Source: an uncultured Paracoccaceae bacterium
GTDB lineage: Bacteria > Pseudomonadota > Alphaproteobacteria > Rhodobacterales > Rhodobacteraceae
Direction of reading: 5' to 3'
DNA length: 60,937 bases
NCBI GenBank assembly: GCA_947492475.1
Contig: CANLNM010000013.1
Location: 1 to 60,937, forward strand
In this document: positions 47,142 through 55,082 of the stretch, in pieces
How the letters are laid out: each line of letters starts with the position of its first letter
Numbering within the stretch: the stretch's first letter is position 1
Made by a program: the position numbers and the translations under genes
The notes under the pieces: generated by a model
What the model was told of the DNA's origin: nothing
The model's database searches: none
The model's input: the letters and a program-made list of their open reading frames with translations, nothing else

Positions 47142-48074
47142 TTAATCCTCGATCTTTGGCAATGCGGCCTCGATATGATCCCGATAGGGTTCGTAGCGTG
47201 TCGGCAGTTTCAGATCGTGGCCCAGCTGAGCCATGTCTTCGTCCCGATCAAACCCGGGTTCATTGGTGGCAATTTCAAACAACACACCGCCGGGGCTGCG
47301 AAAATAGATGGCATAGAAATAGTCGCGATCGATCACCGGCGTGACCTGATACCCGGTGTCAATCAGCGCCTTGCGCACGGCGTCCTGCGCGGCGCGATCC
47401 TCAACCGCAAAGGCGATGTGATGCACCGAACCGCTGCCTTGGATTGCGACGGACCCCGATTGCACCGCTTCGATATCAATCGTGGCTGCGCCATTGCCGT
47501 TTTCGATCTGATAGCGGGTGATGTCACCAGCGCGATCAACGGAGTGATAGCCCATGAATTGCAACAATTCCCCAATCGCAGCCTGTTCGCGAACCCGCAA
47601 TCTGGCACCGTTAAAGCCCAGAATGCCCACATCTGCATCGATGCCCATCCCCGTCCAGGGATTGCGGTTGTCTGGCGTCGCCTCAACCAGCGCGAAACTG
47701 TCGCCATCCGGGACTTCGAATTCCAGCCGCGCCGCCCCAAACAGGGTGCCGCGCCGCAACCCGGTGACGTTTAAATCGGCCAACCGGTTTTCCCAGAACC
47801 CCAACCCGCCCTTGGGCACAGCAAATTCCGTCACGCCCACCTCGCCCGTGCCGCGCACGCCTTTTTGCATGTTGCCGAACGGGAAATAGGTCATGACGCT
47901 GCCCGGCGTGCCCGCCCCGTCGCCATAATATAGGTGGTACACTTCGGGCGCGTCGAAATTAACGGTTTTCTTAACCCGGCGCTGCCCCAGAACTTGGGTG
48001 AAAAACCGGTTGTTCTGATTGGCATCTGACGCCAGCGACGTGACGTGGTGCAAACCCTTTATGCTGCTGATCAT
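47142..48074 (-). CDS. Ring-cleaving dioxygenase-like protein, MhqO type (VOC)
   Basis: A 310-residue protein with two vicinal-oxygen-chelate repeats. The start at 48074 is chosen over longer frames because ISSIKGLHHVTSLASD is the family N-terminus. Metal ligands are likely His in GLHHVT, His in SVHHIAF and Glu in GVLFEIATNEPGF, the last a hallmark of MhqO/PcpA-like proteins. It is divergent from the LysR gene, which probably controls it. It is likely to open a hydroquinone ring or bind quinones. Given the reductive dehalogenase on the same plasmid, halogenated hydroquinones are a possible substrate, but this is speculation. Confidence 0.85.
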   Translation of the reverse strand: MISSIKGLHHVTSLASDANQNNRFFTQVLGQRRVKKTVNFDAPEVYHLYYGDGAGTPGSVMTYFPFGNMQKGVRGTGEVGVTEFAVPKGGLGFWENRLADLNVTGLRRGTLFGAARLEFEVPDGDSFALVEATPDNRNPWTGMGIDADVGILGFNGARLRVREQAAIGELLQFMGYHSVDRAGDITRYQIENGNGAATIDIEAVQSGSVAIQGSGSVHHIAFAVEDRAAQDAVRKALIDTGYQVTPVIDRDYFYAIYFRSPGGVLFEIATNEPGFDRDEDMAQLGHDLKLPTRYEPYRDHIEAALPKIED

Positions 48075-48186
48075 GAGGCTCTCTTTCTCTCGTTCACTCA
48101 ATATGCCTCGGGACCTACCTGATAAGAGAATGCACATTAATGATAATTGTATTGTATATTTCATTGCCGCAATTGTAATAATAACC

Positions 48187-49095
48187 ATGCAAGATCTAAA
48201 ACCCATCCGAGTCTTTCTAGAAGTCGCCACCCAGAAAAGCTTTTCTGCGGCGGCCCAGAACCTGCGCATGACACCCGCCAGCGTGACCCGCATCGTAGCG
48301 CGGCTAGAGGAAAACCTAGGGCATCAGCTGTTGTTGCGAACAACGCGACAGGTGTCTTTGTCCTCCACCGGCGCCATTATCGCGGCGCGCTATCGCCCCG
48401 TGATCGAAGAATTTGATCGCGTCACGCAGGAACTGGACCGGCTGACCAAACCGGATCGCGGCACGTTGTCGATAAACGTGCCCATGTCCTTTGGGATGCG
48501 CCTGATGCCAAAATTGATCGAAAGCTATCAACTGGCTTATCCGAATGTGGCGCTCAATCTTAACTTTAATGACTCGCTGATCGATATTCTGGCGGAACAA
48601 TGCGATCTGGCCCTTAGGGTGTCGCAACCGCCCACCGACAAATCGATGATCTGGCGCAAAATCTGCGAAATCCCGCGCCAATTGGTGGTGTCGCCCAAAT
48701 TGCTGGTCAATTACGACCTGCCCTCTGATCCCCAAGATCTGAACCAACAGCTTTGCCTGTCCTATACCGACAAAGGCAGCGCCGAGACGTGGCAATTTCG
48801 ATCCAGTGGCAGCCAGAGAAAAGTAAACGCCGGCACACAAATCGCGTCCAATAATGGGGATTTCCTTTATTCTGCGGTGTGCAATGGGTCTGGGCTGGCG
48901 GTGTTGCCAGATTTTATCGTGGCCGACGGCATCCGGTCGGGCGACGTGTTGCGCGCGCTGCCTGACTGGACCTGCCCGCCGTTGGTTTTGGGCCTGTATT
49001 ACCCCCCCTATAGCGCCCTGCCGCCGCTGGTCAGCAGTTTCACCGACTTTGTCGAAGCCTTTCTAAGGGATCAAAATGGGTTCGACTTTTCGTAA
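48187..49095 (+). CDS. LysR-family transcriptional regulator
   Basis: A 302-residue LysR regulator; the start at 48187 gives the normal N-terminus MQDLKPIRVFLEVATQKSFSAAAQ. Winged helix at residues 1-60 and a periplasmic-binding-protein-like ligand domain after it. It is divergent from the MhqO/MhqD pair across 112 AT-rich bases, the classic arrangement for controlling its neighbour. It is followed by pirin-type genes on the same strand. Confidence 0.92.
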   Translation: MQDLKPIRVFLEVATQKSFSAAAQNLRMTPASVTRIVARLEENLGHQLLLRTTRQVSLSSTGAIIAARYRPVIEEFDRVTQELDRLTKPDRGTLSINVPMSFGMRLMPKLIESYQLAYPNVALNLNFNDSLIDILAEQCDLALRVSQPPTDKSMIWRKICEIPRQLVVSPKLLVNYDLPSDPQDLNQQLCLSYTDKGSAETWQFRSSGSQRKVNAGTQIASNNGDFLYSAVCNGSGLAVLPDFIVADGIRSGDVLRALPDWTCPPLVLGLYYPPYSALPPLVSSFTDFVEAFLRDQNGFDFS

Positions 49096-49112
49096 CTCGG
49101 ATCACCTCTTCC

Positions 49113-49124
49113 TTGTAAATTACA
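49113..49124. promoter_or_regulatory. TGTAA-A-TTACA palindrome before the shortened pirin-like gene
   Basis: TGTAAATTACA has perfect 5-base arms around one A, 16 bases before the gene at 49140. It is similar to the TTTGTAA/TTACAAA elements found before the uronate genes at 51-58 kb. Confidence 0.4.
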
Positions 49125-49139
49125 CCTGAAAGGCCTCTC

Positions 49140-49613
49140 ATGAGCTGGAACCCCACACTTGATCCGCACTGCCCTGAGATCGGCAATCTGAACGCGATTG
49201 AAACCATCATCATCCCCCGCAGTCGCGATCTGGGCGGGTTTGAACATCACGGGCGGCAGGATTTGCCATTGCTGGACGGAGAAGGCAAAAGCGTGCGCCT
49301 GATCATCGGCAATGCCTGGGGCGAAACAGCGCCCGTGCGCACCTTTTCCGAGATGTTTTACGCGGATGTCCTATTGGAACGCGGCGCCTCTATTCCCCTG
49401 CCCGAAAACCACGAAGATCGCGGCGTCTATGTCACCAGCGGGTCGATAAATGTGGCGGGTCAGGACTTTGCCGCCGGTCAAATGATGGTGTTCCGTCCGG
49501 GGGACAAAATCGAAGCCGCAAAGGTGGCTTGGGCGGCGGGGGATTGGGCCCATGGTCGGTTCCAGCTGCCCCCCGACGACAACGACGAATTTATCCCCCT
49601 ACCGGAGGCCTAA
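49140..49613 (+). CDS. Shortened pirin-like protein (probable internal deletions)
   Basis: A 157-residue protein. Its N-terminus (NAIETIIIPRSRDLGGFE) is the start of a full pirin of about 280-300 residues. It then jumps straight to the C-terminal cupin (HHGRQDLPLLDGEGKSVRLIIG through VRTFSEMFYADVLL and MMVFRPGD), skipping the N-terminal metal-binding cupin. Near the end it seems to skip again to WAHGRFQLPPDDNDEFIPLPE. The frame is open throughout with a promoter-like region upstream. It may be a remnant of a normal pirin that lost two segments in frame, or a functional single-cupin form. It lacks the usual His/His/Glu metal site of the first cupin. Confidence 0.65.
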   Translation: MSWNPTLDPHCPEIGNLNAIETIIIPRSRDLGGFEHHGRQDLPLLDGEGKSVRLIIGNAWGETAPVRTFSEMFYADVLLERGASIPLPENHEDRGVYVTSGSINVAGQDFAAGQMMVFRPGDKIEAAKVAWAAGDWAHGRFQLPPDDNDEFIPLPEA

Positions 49614-49614
49614 T

Positions 49615-50313
49615 ATGGCGATGATCCACGAACGCATGAACCGCGGGCGCACACAAATGGGGTGGCTGGACAGTTTCCACACCTTTTCATTTGGCGGATT
49701 TATGGACCCGACCAGAATGGGGTTTCGCAATCTGCGTGTGATCAACGAAGACCGGGTTGTGCCCGGCGCTGGATTTAGCGCGCATCGCCACGAACATATG
49801 GATATCCTCACCTATGTTTTGTCCGGCGCGCTCAGTCATCAGGATTCGCTTGGCAACAGCGCCACCATCCAAGCCGGAGAGTTTCAGCTGATGTCGGCAG
49901 GCAATGGTGTGACCCATTCCGAACATAACGCGTCCCAAACAGAGCCGGTGCATTTCCTGCAGATCTGGCTGATCCCAGAGCGACAGATCGACCACCCAAC
50001 CTATGATAGCATCCTAATTTCGAACCAAGATGTCGACAATCGGTTTGGGCTGGTCGCAGGGCCAGACACCACCGCAAATGGCCTGTCGCTGTTGTCAAAC
50101 ACGCGGGTCTATCTGGCACGCCTGCGGGATGGGCAGGTCCTGTCGCATGAATTCGATCCTGCCCATGCGGGTTTTTTGCACGTGGTCAGCGGCCATATCG
50201 ACATCAATGGCGAAGGTTTGGCCACCGGGGATGCATTGGAATTTGAACACCGCGATGGCTGTACTATCACCGCACATAGCGAGGCTGAGCTGTTGTTGTT
50301 TGATTTGTCATAA
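49615..50313 (+). CDS. Pirin family protein (YhhW/quercetin 2,3-dioxygenase-like)
   Basis: A 232-residue bicupin. The start at 49615 follows ACCGGAGGCC and gives the family N-terminus MAMIHERMNRGRTQMGWLDSFHTFSFGGF. The metal site of the first cupin is intact: FSAHRHEHMDILTYVLSG and VTHSEHNAS. E. coli YhhW, 231 residues, degrades quercetin and is the closest well-known relative. It follows the shortened pirin gene by one base and may be co-translated. Likely role: handling a flavonoid or quinone-like compound. Confidence 0.92.
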   Translation: MAMIHERMNRGRTQMGWLDSFHTFSFGGFMDPTRMGFRNLRVINEDRVVPGAGFSAHRHEHMDILTYVLSGALSHQDSLGNSATIQAGEFQLMSAGNGVTHSEHNASQTEPVHFLQIWLIPERQIDHPTYDSILISNQDVDNRFGLVAGPDTTANGLSLLSNTRVYLARLRDGQVLSHEFDPAHAGFLHVVSGHIDINGEGLATGDALEFEHRDGCTITAHSEAELLLFDLS

Positions 50314-50324
50314 GGGGGAAACCA

Positions 50325-50843
50325 ACGACTTTATCCGGACTAAAAGGCATCGAACATGTTGGGATCACCGTCCCGAACCTCGACGACGCGATGACATTTT
50401 TCAAACAGGTTCTGGGCGCAGAAATCCTCTATGAGATCGGCCCATTTGAGGCCGAGGACAACTGGATGACCGATAACCTCGGCGTTGATGCGCGTGCGCG
50501 GGTGCCGAGGCTTTGCATGATCCGTGTTGCCAATGGTCCGACCCTCGAAGTGTTTGAATATGAGGCGCAAAACCAGCAGCAACATCCCCCGCGCAACAGC
50601 GATATCGGGGGCCATCATCTGGCTCTTTATGTTGATGACATGGATCTGGCCGTCGCGGATCTTCAGGCGCGTGGTTTAGCCGTCTTGGGCCAGCCCAAAA
50701 CAGTCACCGACGGACCCTCTGCCGGTCTAAGCTGGGTTTATTTTCTCTCACCGTGGGGGCTTCAACTTGAATTGGTAAGCTACCCCACCGGAATTGCGGC
50801 ATATAAAACAACGGCCTACAGGGGCTATGCACGTGGACAATAA
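50325..50843 (+). CDS. VOC/glyoxalase-fold protein with an apparent ACG start
   Basis: A 172-residue vicinal-oxygen-chelate protein. The natural N-terminus is TLSGLKGIEHVGITVPNLDDAM, but the frame has no ATG, GTG or TTG between the upstream stop (50301) and Met at 50391. AAGGGGG lies six bases before an ACG at 50325, exactly where a start should be. Starting at 50391 would remove the His in IEHVG, one of the expected metal ligands (others: HHLALYVDDMD and LQLELVSYP). So it is either a rare ACG start with low output or an ATG-to-ACG mutation that weakens the gene. Confidence 0.72.
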   Translation, partial: TTLSGLKGIEHVGITVPNLDDAMTFFKQVLGAEILYEIGPFEAEDNWMTDNLGVDARARVPRLCMIRVANGPTLEVFEYEAQNQQQHPPRNSDIGGHHLALYVDDMDLAVADLQARGLAVLGQPKTVTDGPSAGLSWVYFLSPWGLQLELVSYPTGIAAYKTTAYRGYARGQ

Positions 50844-50912
50844 TGTCATTGAAACGGTTGCTTTTCCGATCAAAACCTATTCGAACCACCTGTTGCAACA
50901 ATGTGCCGCCCC

Positions 50913-51272
50913 ATGAAAAAACCCGCGAAATCCGGCAAAGGTTCCCCTGTCACATCCATTATGAACCTCGGCCCCGCAACTGAAAAACTGTTTGCAAAAC
51001 ATGGCTTTCACACGGCCCAAGACATCATCGACATCGGGGCCGATCAGGCCTATGCCCAGATGACGCGGTCGGGACTAAAGCCAAATTTCATTGGCTATTA
51101 CGGCTTGGTGCTTGGGTTACAAGGTCGACCATGGACCGATTGTTTTCCCGCCGAAAAGGCAGAGCTAAGGCGCAAATTTGATCTGTTAAAAGCCCAAAAT
51201 CACGACGCAGATCGCGATGAGTTGGAAACGATTTTATCGGATATCGGCGTTGTTGGCCCCCCAAAACGATAG
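50913..51272 (+). CDS. TfoX C-terminal domain protein
   Basis: A 119-residue protein from the ATG at 50913. It has the helix-hairpin-helix-like TfoX_C domain (NLGPATEKLFAKHGFHTAQDIIDIGADQAYAQM). In TfoX/Sxy this domain follows an N-terminal domain and acts in competence control; stand-alone copies such as this have no settled function. It is convergent with the cupin gene at 51403. Confidence 0.8.
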   Translation: MKKPAKSGKGSPVTSIMNLGPATEKLFAKHGFHTAQDIIDIGADQAYAQMTRSGLKPNFIGYYGLVLGLQGRPWTDCFPAEKAELRRKFDLLKAQNHDADRDELETILSDIGVVGPPKR

Positions 51273-51309
51273 GTAAAACCGACCTTCACATTTGCGGTGC
51301 GGCAGCCTA

Positions 51310-51376
51310 AATTTGTAAATTTCCACTGCTCCACCGCCGCATCTATCGCGAGCGGTGGAAACAAAAATTACAAATT
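51310..51376. repeat. Long imperfect inverted repeat between convergent genes
   Basis: Outer arms AATTTGTAA (51310-51318) and TTACAAATT (51368-51376) enclose inner arms CCACCGC (51331-51337) and GCGGTGG (51352-51358) with a 14-base loop. It lies between the stops of the TfoX_C gene and the cupin gene. It could fold into a transcription-ending cruciform, though no clean T run follows. The outer arms also match the TTTGTAA element seen at uronate promoters. Confidence 0.5.
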
Positions 51377-51402
51377 GACGACTGAGTTTGATCTATCACA
51401 GC

Positions 51403-51972
51403 CTAGCGACGGGGGATCCCGGTCTGTTCGCCCAATGGCGCGTCGCGCTGTGTCACGCCATCCAGCATGACAAACATCATGACACATGGTTCATCGCCCC
51501 GATTGGCCCAAGCATGGTTGGTCCCGCGCTGAATGACGACGTCACCGGGTCTTAATACGCGATCCCCAGTTTCATCATCCAGCAGCATTGTAATTTCGCC
51601 CGACAAAACAACCGCATAGTCCAAACTGTCCGTGCGATGCATAAACGGATGCCGGGCATTTTCCGGCATTTCAGCCCCGGCCCCCATCGCATACTTTTCC
51701 CCTAAATCAATGATATCATTCTGACTTTCTGGCAAAAATTCGACACAGCGGAACACGCTTCCTTGGGGTGGAGGCGGCAGGGTGATTTCGCCCAGACAGG
51801 TTTCGGTTGGCCCGTCATATTCCGCAGGCCCCCCGTCGCTCATCCAGAAATTGGTTAACCTAACCCCCGGCCGATTGGGGCGTTCCAACACATGCGTTGC
51901 GATCTGATCTGACTCGACGATAGCGGTTCCATTTGCATCATGACCTGTTACGATTCGACGAAATTCTCTCAT
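51403..51972 (-). CDS. Cupin-domain protein
   Basis: A 189-residue protein with a C-terminal cupin: MHRTDSLDYAVVLSGEITMLLDDE and GDVVIQRGTNHAWANRGDEPC. The N-terminal half is a less conserved beta-rich region. Single-cupin proteins of this size occur beside sugar-acid genes in Roseobacter genomes. It is divergent from the TRAP operon at 52198. The function is unknown; a sugar-acid or aromatic-acid enzyme or a ligand-binding role is possible. Confidence 0.8.
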   Translation of the reverse strand: MREFRRIVTGHDANGTAIVESDQIATHVLERPNRPGVRLTNFWMSDGGPAEYDGPTETCLGEITLPPPPQGSVFRCVEFLPESQNDIIDLGEKYAMGAGAEMPENARHPFMHRTDSLDYAVVLSGEITMLLDDETGDRVLRPGDVVIQRGTNHAWANRGDEPCVMMFVMLDGVTQRDAPLGEQTGIPRR

Positions 51973-52092
51973 CCAAGGGGATCCTGTTCATTGCGTTACA
52001 CCAGCGACAAACGACACATTGCGGTGCCTGATGGTAAAATTGACCATTTCATTCTCACAAATGCGCAAATGGCCCATCCAATGATAGATTAG

Positions 52093-52140
52093 TTACAAAA
52101 AAATACAAATTCATTTGACACTTTACAAATCATCCGCCCA
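52093..52140. promoter_or_regulatory. TTACAAA-type elements upstream of the TRAP operon
   Basis: TTACAAA (52093), ATACAAAT (52103) and TTTACAAAT (52132) lie in the gap between the cupin gene start and the TRAP binding-protein start. The same element occurs before the RraA gene and in the kdgF-GntR gap, which suggests one GntR regulator binds them all. Confidence 0.5.
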
Positions 52141-52197
52141 TAACAAAGACGCTAAATCCCCCGAAACGACGGGCGGTAGTAGTTTTGGGAGGAACAC

Positions 52198-53193
52198 ATG
52201 ACTATCTACACATCACTAAAAAGCATCGCCATCGGTGCCGTGTCGGCCACGGCCCTGTTGGCGTCGGTTGTATCCGCCGACACAGTCACCCTGCGCGGCG
52301 CCAGCATGTTTGATGAAAACCACGCATTCACAAAAACCATGATAGAATTCGCCGATCTGGTTGCCGAAAACTATGACGGTGACGTGGAATTTGACCTGCG
52401 GCTGAACGGTGAACTGGGCGTCGAAAGCGACTATGTCACGTTCCTGCAACAAGGTGTTGCCATCGATTACACCATCATGGCCCCGTCCAATATGGCGACG
52501 TTTGCCCCGTCAATCCCGCTCATGGATATGCCGTTTTTGTTCCGCGATCTGGACCATTGGGACGCGGCCCTGTCCAGCGGCGTCATGGCCCCGCTAGAGG
52601 CGGAACTGCTTGAAAAAGCGGACATTATGATCATCGGCTATACCGGTGGCGGCGTGCGCAATCTGGCCTCGGCTGCGCCTATTGCAAACCTTGATGAGCT
52701 GACCGGACATAAAATGCGGGTCATGGGCGCCCCTATTCAGGCGCAGATTTTTTCCGCCATTCAGGCCGCCCCATCTGCGATTGCCTATAACGAGGTTTAC
52801 AACGCCATTCAGACCGGTGTGATTGCCGGTTTTGAAAACGAAGCGGCGTCGATCCAGAACTTGAAATTCTACGAAGTGGCCCCCCACATCACCCTGACCC
52901 GGCACACGATCACCGTGCGCCCCATCGTGATGAGCGGCAAATCATTCCGCAATCTGCCAGAGGATCTGCAAGCGGCCGTTTTGACCGCCGGTGCAGAGGC
53001 GGGTGCCTTTGGTCGCAATCTGGAAAGCACAGAAGACGGGATCAAATTGCAGGAAATGATCGATGCGGGTCAGGTTTTTGTACAGGAATTTGAGGGCCGC
53101 GATGCCTTGCTTGAAATGGTGATCCCGGTTCAGGACGCCTATGCAGAAGAACTGGGCGCAACAGAGTTGTTAAACGCAATTCGCACCCAGTAA
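52198..53193 (+). CDS. TRAP transporter binding protein, DctP family
   Basis: A 331-residue periplasmic binding protein with a signal peptide (SIAIGAVSATALLASVVSADT) and GGGAGGAAC before the ATG. The DctP family region MKIYNE-like VYNAIQTGVIAGFENE and the ligand-binding Arg in HKMRVMGAPIQ are present. TRAP proteins of this type bind organic acids through that arginine. With UxuA and RraA-like genes next door, a hexuronate or aldonate ligand is likely. Several TRAP proteins beside uxuA have been shown to bind uronates. Confidence 0.9.
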   Translation: MTIYTSLKSIAIGAVSATALLASVVSADTVTLRGASMFDENHAFTKTMIEFADLVAENYDGDVEFDLRLNGELGVESDYVTFLQQGVAIDYTIMAPSNMATFAPSIPLMDMPFLFRDLDHWDAALSSGVMAPLEAELLEKADIMIIGYTGGGVRNLASAAPIANLDELTGHKMRVMGAPIQAQIFSAIQAAPSAIAYNEVYNAIQTGVIAGFENEAASIQNLKFYEVAPHITLTRHTITVRPIVMSGKSFRNLPEDLQAAVLTAGAEAGAFGRNLESTEDGIKLQEMIDAGQVFVQEFEGRDALLEMVIPVQDAYAEELGATELLNAIRTQ

Positions 53194-53265
53194 CGATCGC
53201 AGACACATTTTGCCACCGGCGTCATTTTGGCGTCGGTGGATTACTTTCCCAAAGGGGTTTCAGCT

Positions 53266-53760
53266 ATGATCGGGCGTTTTCTGAACACCTTTTGCAATGG
53301 GCTTAGGGTGCTGCTGGGACTGCTGGTCGCCGCGCTGGCCATCCCCGTCGCCATGCAGGTCATTGCGCGCTATACCGGCCTGATCCCCGTTTACCTCTGG
53401 ACCGAAGAATTGGCGACATTCCTGTTTGTCTGGGTTGTCATGATCGGTGCGATGGTCGCGATCTGGGACGGCACGCATTTTGACGTGCGCGTCATTCCCG
53501 ATGCCCGCCATCCGTTGCTAAAGCTGATCCAAGACGGGCTGGTGTTGATCCTGATCTTTGGGTTTGCGTGTATTTTTGCGTGGTACGGGGTCGAATATGC
53601 CAAATTTGGCTATATCCAAAACTCGGTCATGATGCGGGCCAATATGCTGATCACTTATATCTCGGTGCCCATTTCCGGCGTGGTCTGGATGATGTTCACC
53701 CTCTACCGTCTCTCCGAAGCCTTTGCGCATTATCGCGCTGAAACGAAAGCACTTTCATGA
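53266..53760 (+). CDS. TRAP transporter small permease, DctQ
   Basis: A 164-residue membrane protein with four hydrophobic segments; the start at 53266 has AAAGGGG upstream and is preferred over 53227. The DctQ pattern QVIARYTGLIPVYLWTEELATFLFVWVV is clear. It overlaps the large permease gene by four bases. Confidence 0.9.
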   Translation: MIGRFLNTFCNGLRVLLGLLVAALAIPVAMQVIARYTGLIPVYLWTEELATFLFVWVVMIGAMVAIWDGTHFDVRVIPDARHPLLKLIQDGLVLILIFGFACIFAWYGVEYAKFGYIQNSVMMRANMLITYISVPISGVVWMMFTLYRLSEAFAHYRAETKALS

Positions 53761-55067
53761 TTGTCTCAACGGGCTTGGCCTGCGCGATTCTGGTGGCTGG
53801 GTTCATCCTGTTGGTGCTGATACGGGTGCCGGTTGCCTTTGCGCTTGGGATTGCGACGATCCCGATTGTTGTGCTGGAATTGCGCCTGACCCCGTTCATC
53901 GTGCTGGATCGGATGTTTCAATCCTATAATTCGTTCATCCTGCTGGCGGTGCCGTTTTTCCTGCTGGCCGCCAACCTGATGAATTCGGGCAAAATCACCG
54001 ACAAACTGATCGATCTGGCCCGCGTATTAACCGGCTGGATGCCGGGCGGATTGGGCCATGTGAATGTGGCCGTGTCGATGTTGTTTGCCGGGATTTCCGG
54101 GTCATCAACGGCGGATGCGGCGGGATGCGGCAAAATCCTGATCCCCGCCATGGTCAAAGAAGGCTATGACACAAGGTTCGCCATTGCGATCACCGCCTGT
54201 TCATCGGTGATGGGCGTGATCATCCCCCCCAGCATCCTGATGATCGTCTGGGGCGGGGTCATGCAAACCTCTGTCGGGGCGCTGTTTCTGGCCGGGGCAA
54301 CGCCGGGGCTGATGATCGGCATGGCGTTGATGGGCACCGTTTATGTCTATGCGAAAATCTATGATTATCCGATCATCGGCACGCCGACGATGTGCGATAT
54401 CTGGACCGCCTTCAAAGGGTCGTTTCTGGCGTTGCTGACCCCGATCTTTGTCGTGGGTGGCATTGTCGGAGGCATCGTTACCCCCACCGAAAGCGCGATC
54501 ATCGCCGCTGCCTATTCGCTGATTTTGGGCATGTTTGTCTATCGCACCGTGTCCGTGCGCGATCTGGGAACGATCTTTTATGACACGGGCCGGTTTGCGT
54601 CGATTTCGTTGTTTGCCATTGGCTCTGCCTCGGCCTTTGGCTGGTTGCTGGCGTTTTACAACGTGCCGCGCCTGATCGTTGACGTCATGACCAGCCTTGA
54701 ATTTGGCCCCTTTGGCACCGCCCTCATTATTGCTGGATTGTTTCTGTTCTTTGGCCTGTTCATCGACGCGATCCCGACCATCATCATTCTGGGCACAGTC
54801 CTGTTGCCGGTCGCCACGGCCGCCGAAATCCACCCGATTGTCTTTGCGATCATCGGCATTGTGTCGCTGGCCTTTGGTCTGGTCACGCCGCCCTATGGGT
54901 TGTGTTTGTTAATCTCAGCCTCGATCGGCGGGATGAATGTGGTGCAGGTCATGCGCGACGTGGCGATCATTTTGTTGCCTATGTTGGTGATTTTGATACT
55001 CATTATCCTGATGCCAAATATTGCGCTGTGGCTGCCCAAACTGATGATGCCCGCAACCTTCAACTGA
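53757..55067 (+). CDS. TRAP transporter large permease, DctM
   Basis: A 436-residue membrane protein with about twelve segments. The DctM hallmarks AGISGSSTADAAGCGKILIPAM (first 20 residues of it: AGISGSSTADAAGCGKILIP) and VIIPPSILMIVWG are present, together with TPTESAIIAAAYSLI. It uses a sodium gradient, with DctPQ, to import an organic acid. It is followed after 15 bases by uxuA. Confidence 0.93.
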   Translation: MIVSTGLACAILVAGFILLVLIRVPVAFALGIATIPIVVLELRLTPFIVLDRMFQSYNSFILLAVPFFLLAANLMNSGKITDKLIDLARVLTGWMPGGLGHVNVAVSMLFAGISGSSTADAAGCGKILIPAMVKEGYDTRFAIAITACSSVMGVIIPPSILMIVWGGVMQTSVGALFLAGATPGLMIGMALMGTVYVYAKIYDYPIIGTPTMCDIWTAFKGSFLALLTPIFVVGGIVGGIVTPTESAIIAAAYSLILGMFVYRTVSVRDLGTIFYDTGRFASISLFAIGSASAFGWLLAFYNVPRLIVDVMTSLEFGPFGTALIIAGLFLFFGLFIDAIPTIIILGTVLLPVATAAEIHPIVFAIIGIVSLAFGLVTPPYGLCLLISASIGGMNVVQVMRDVAIILLPMLVILILIILMPNIALWLPKLMMPATFN

Positions 55068-55082
55068 CCGAGTGACCCTATT

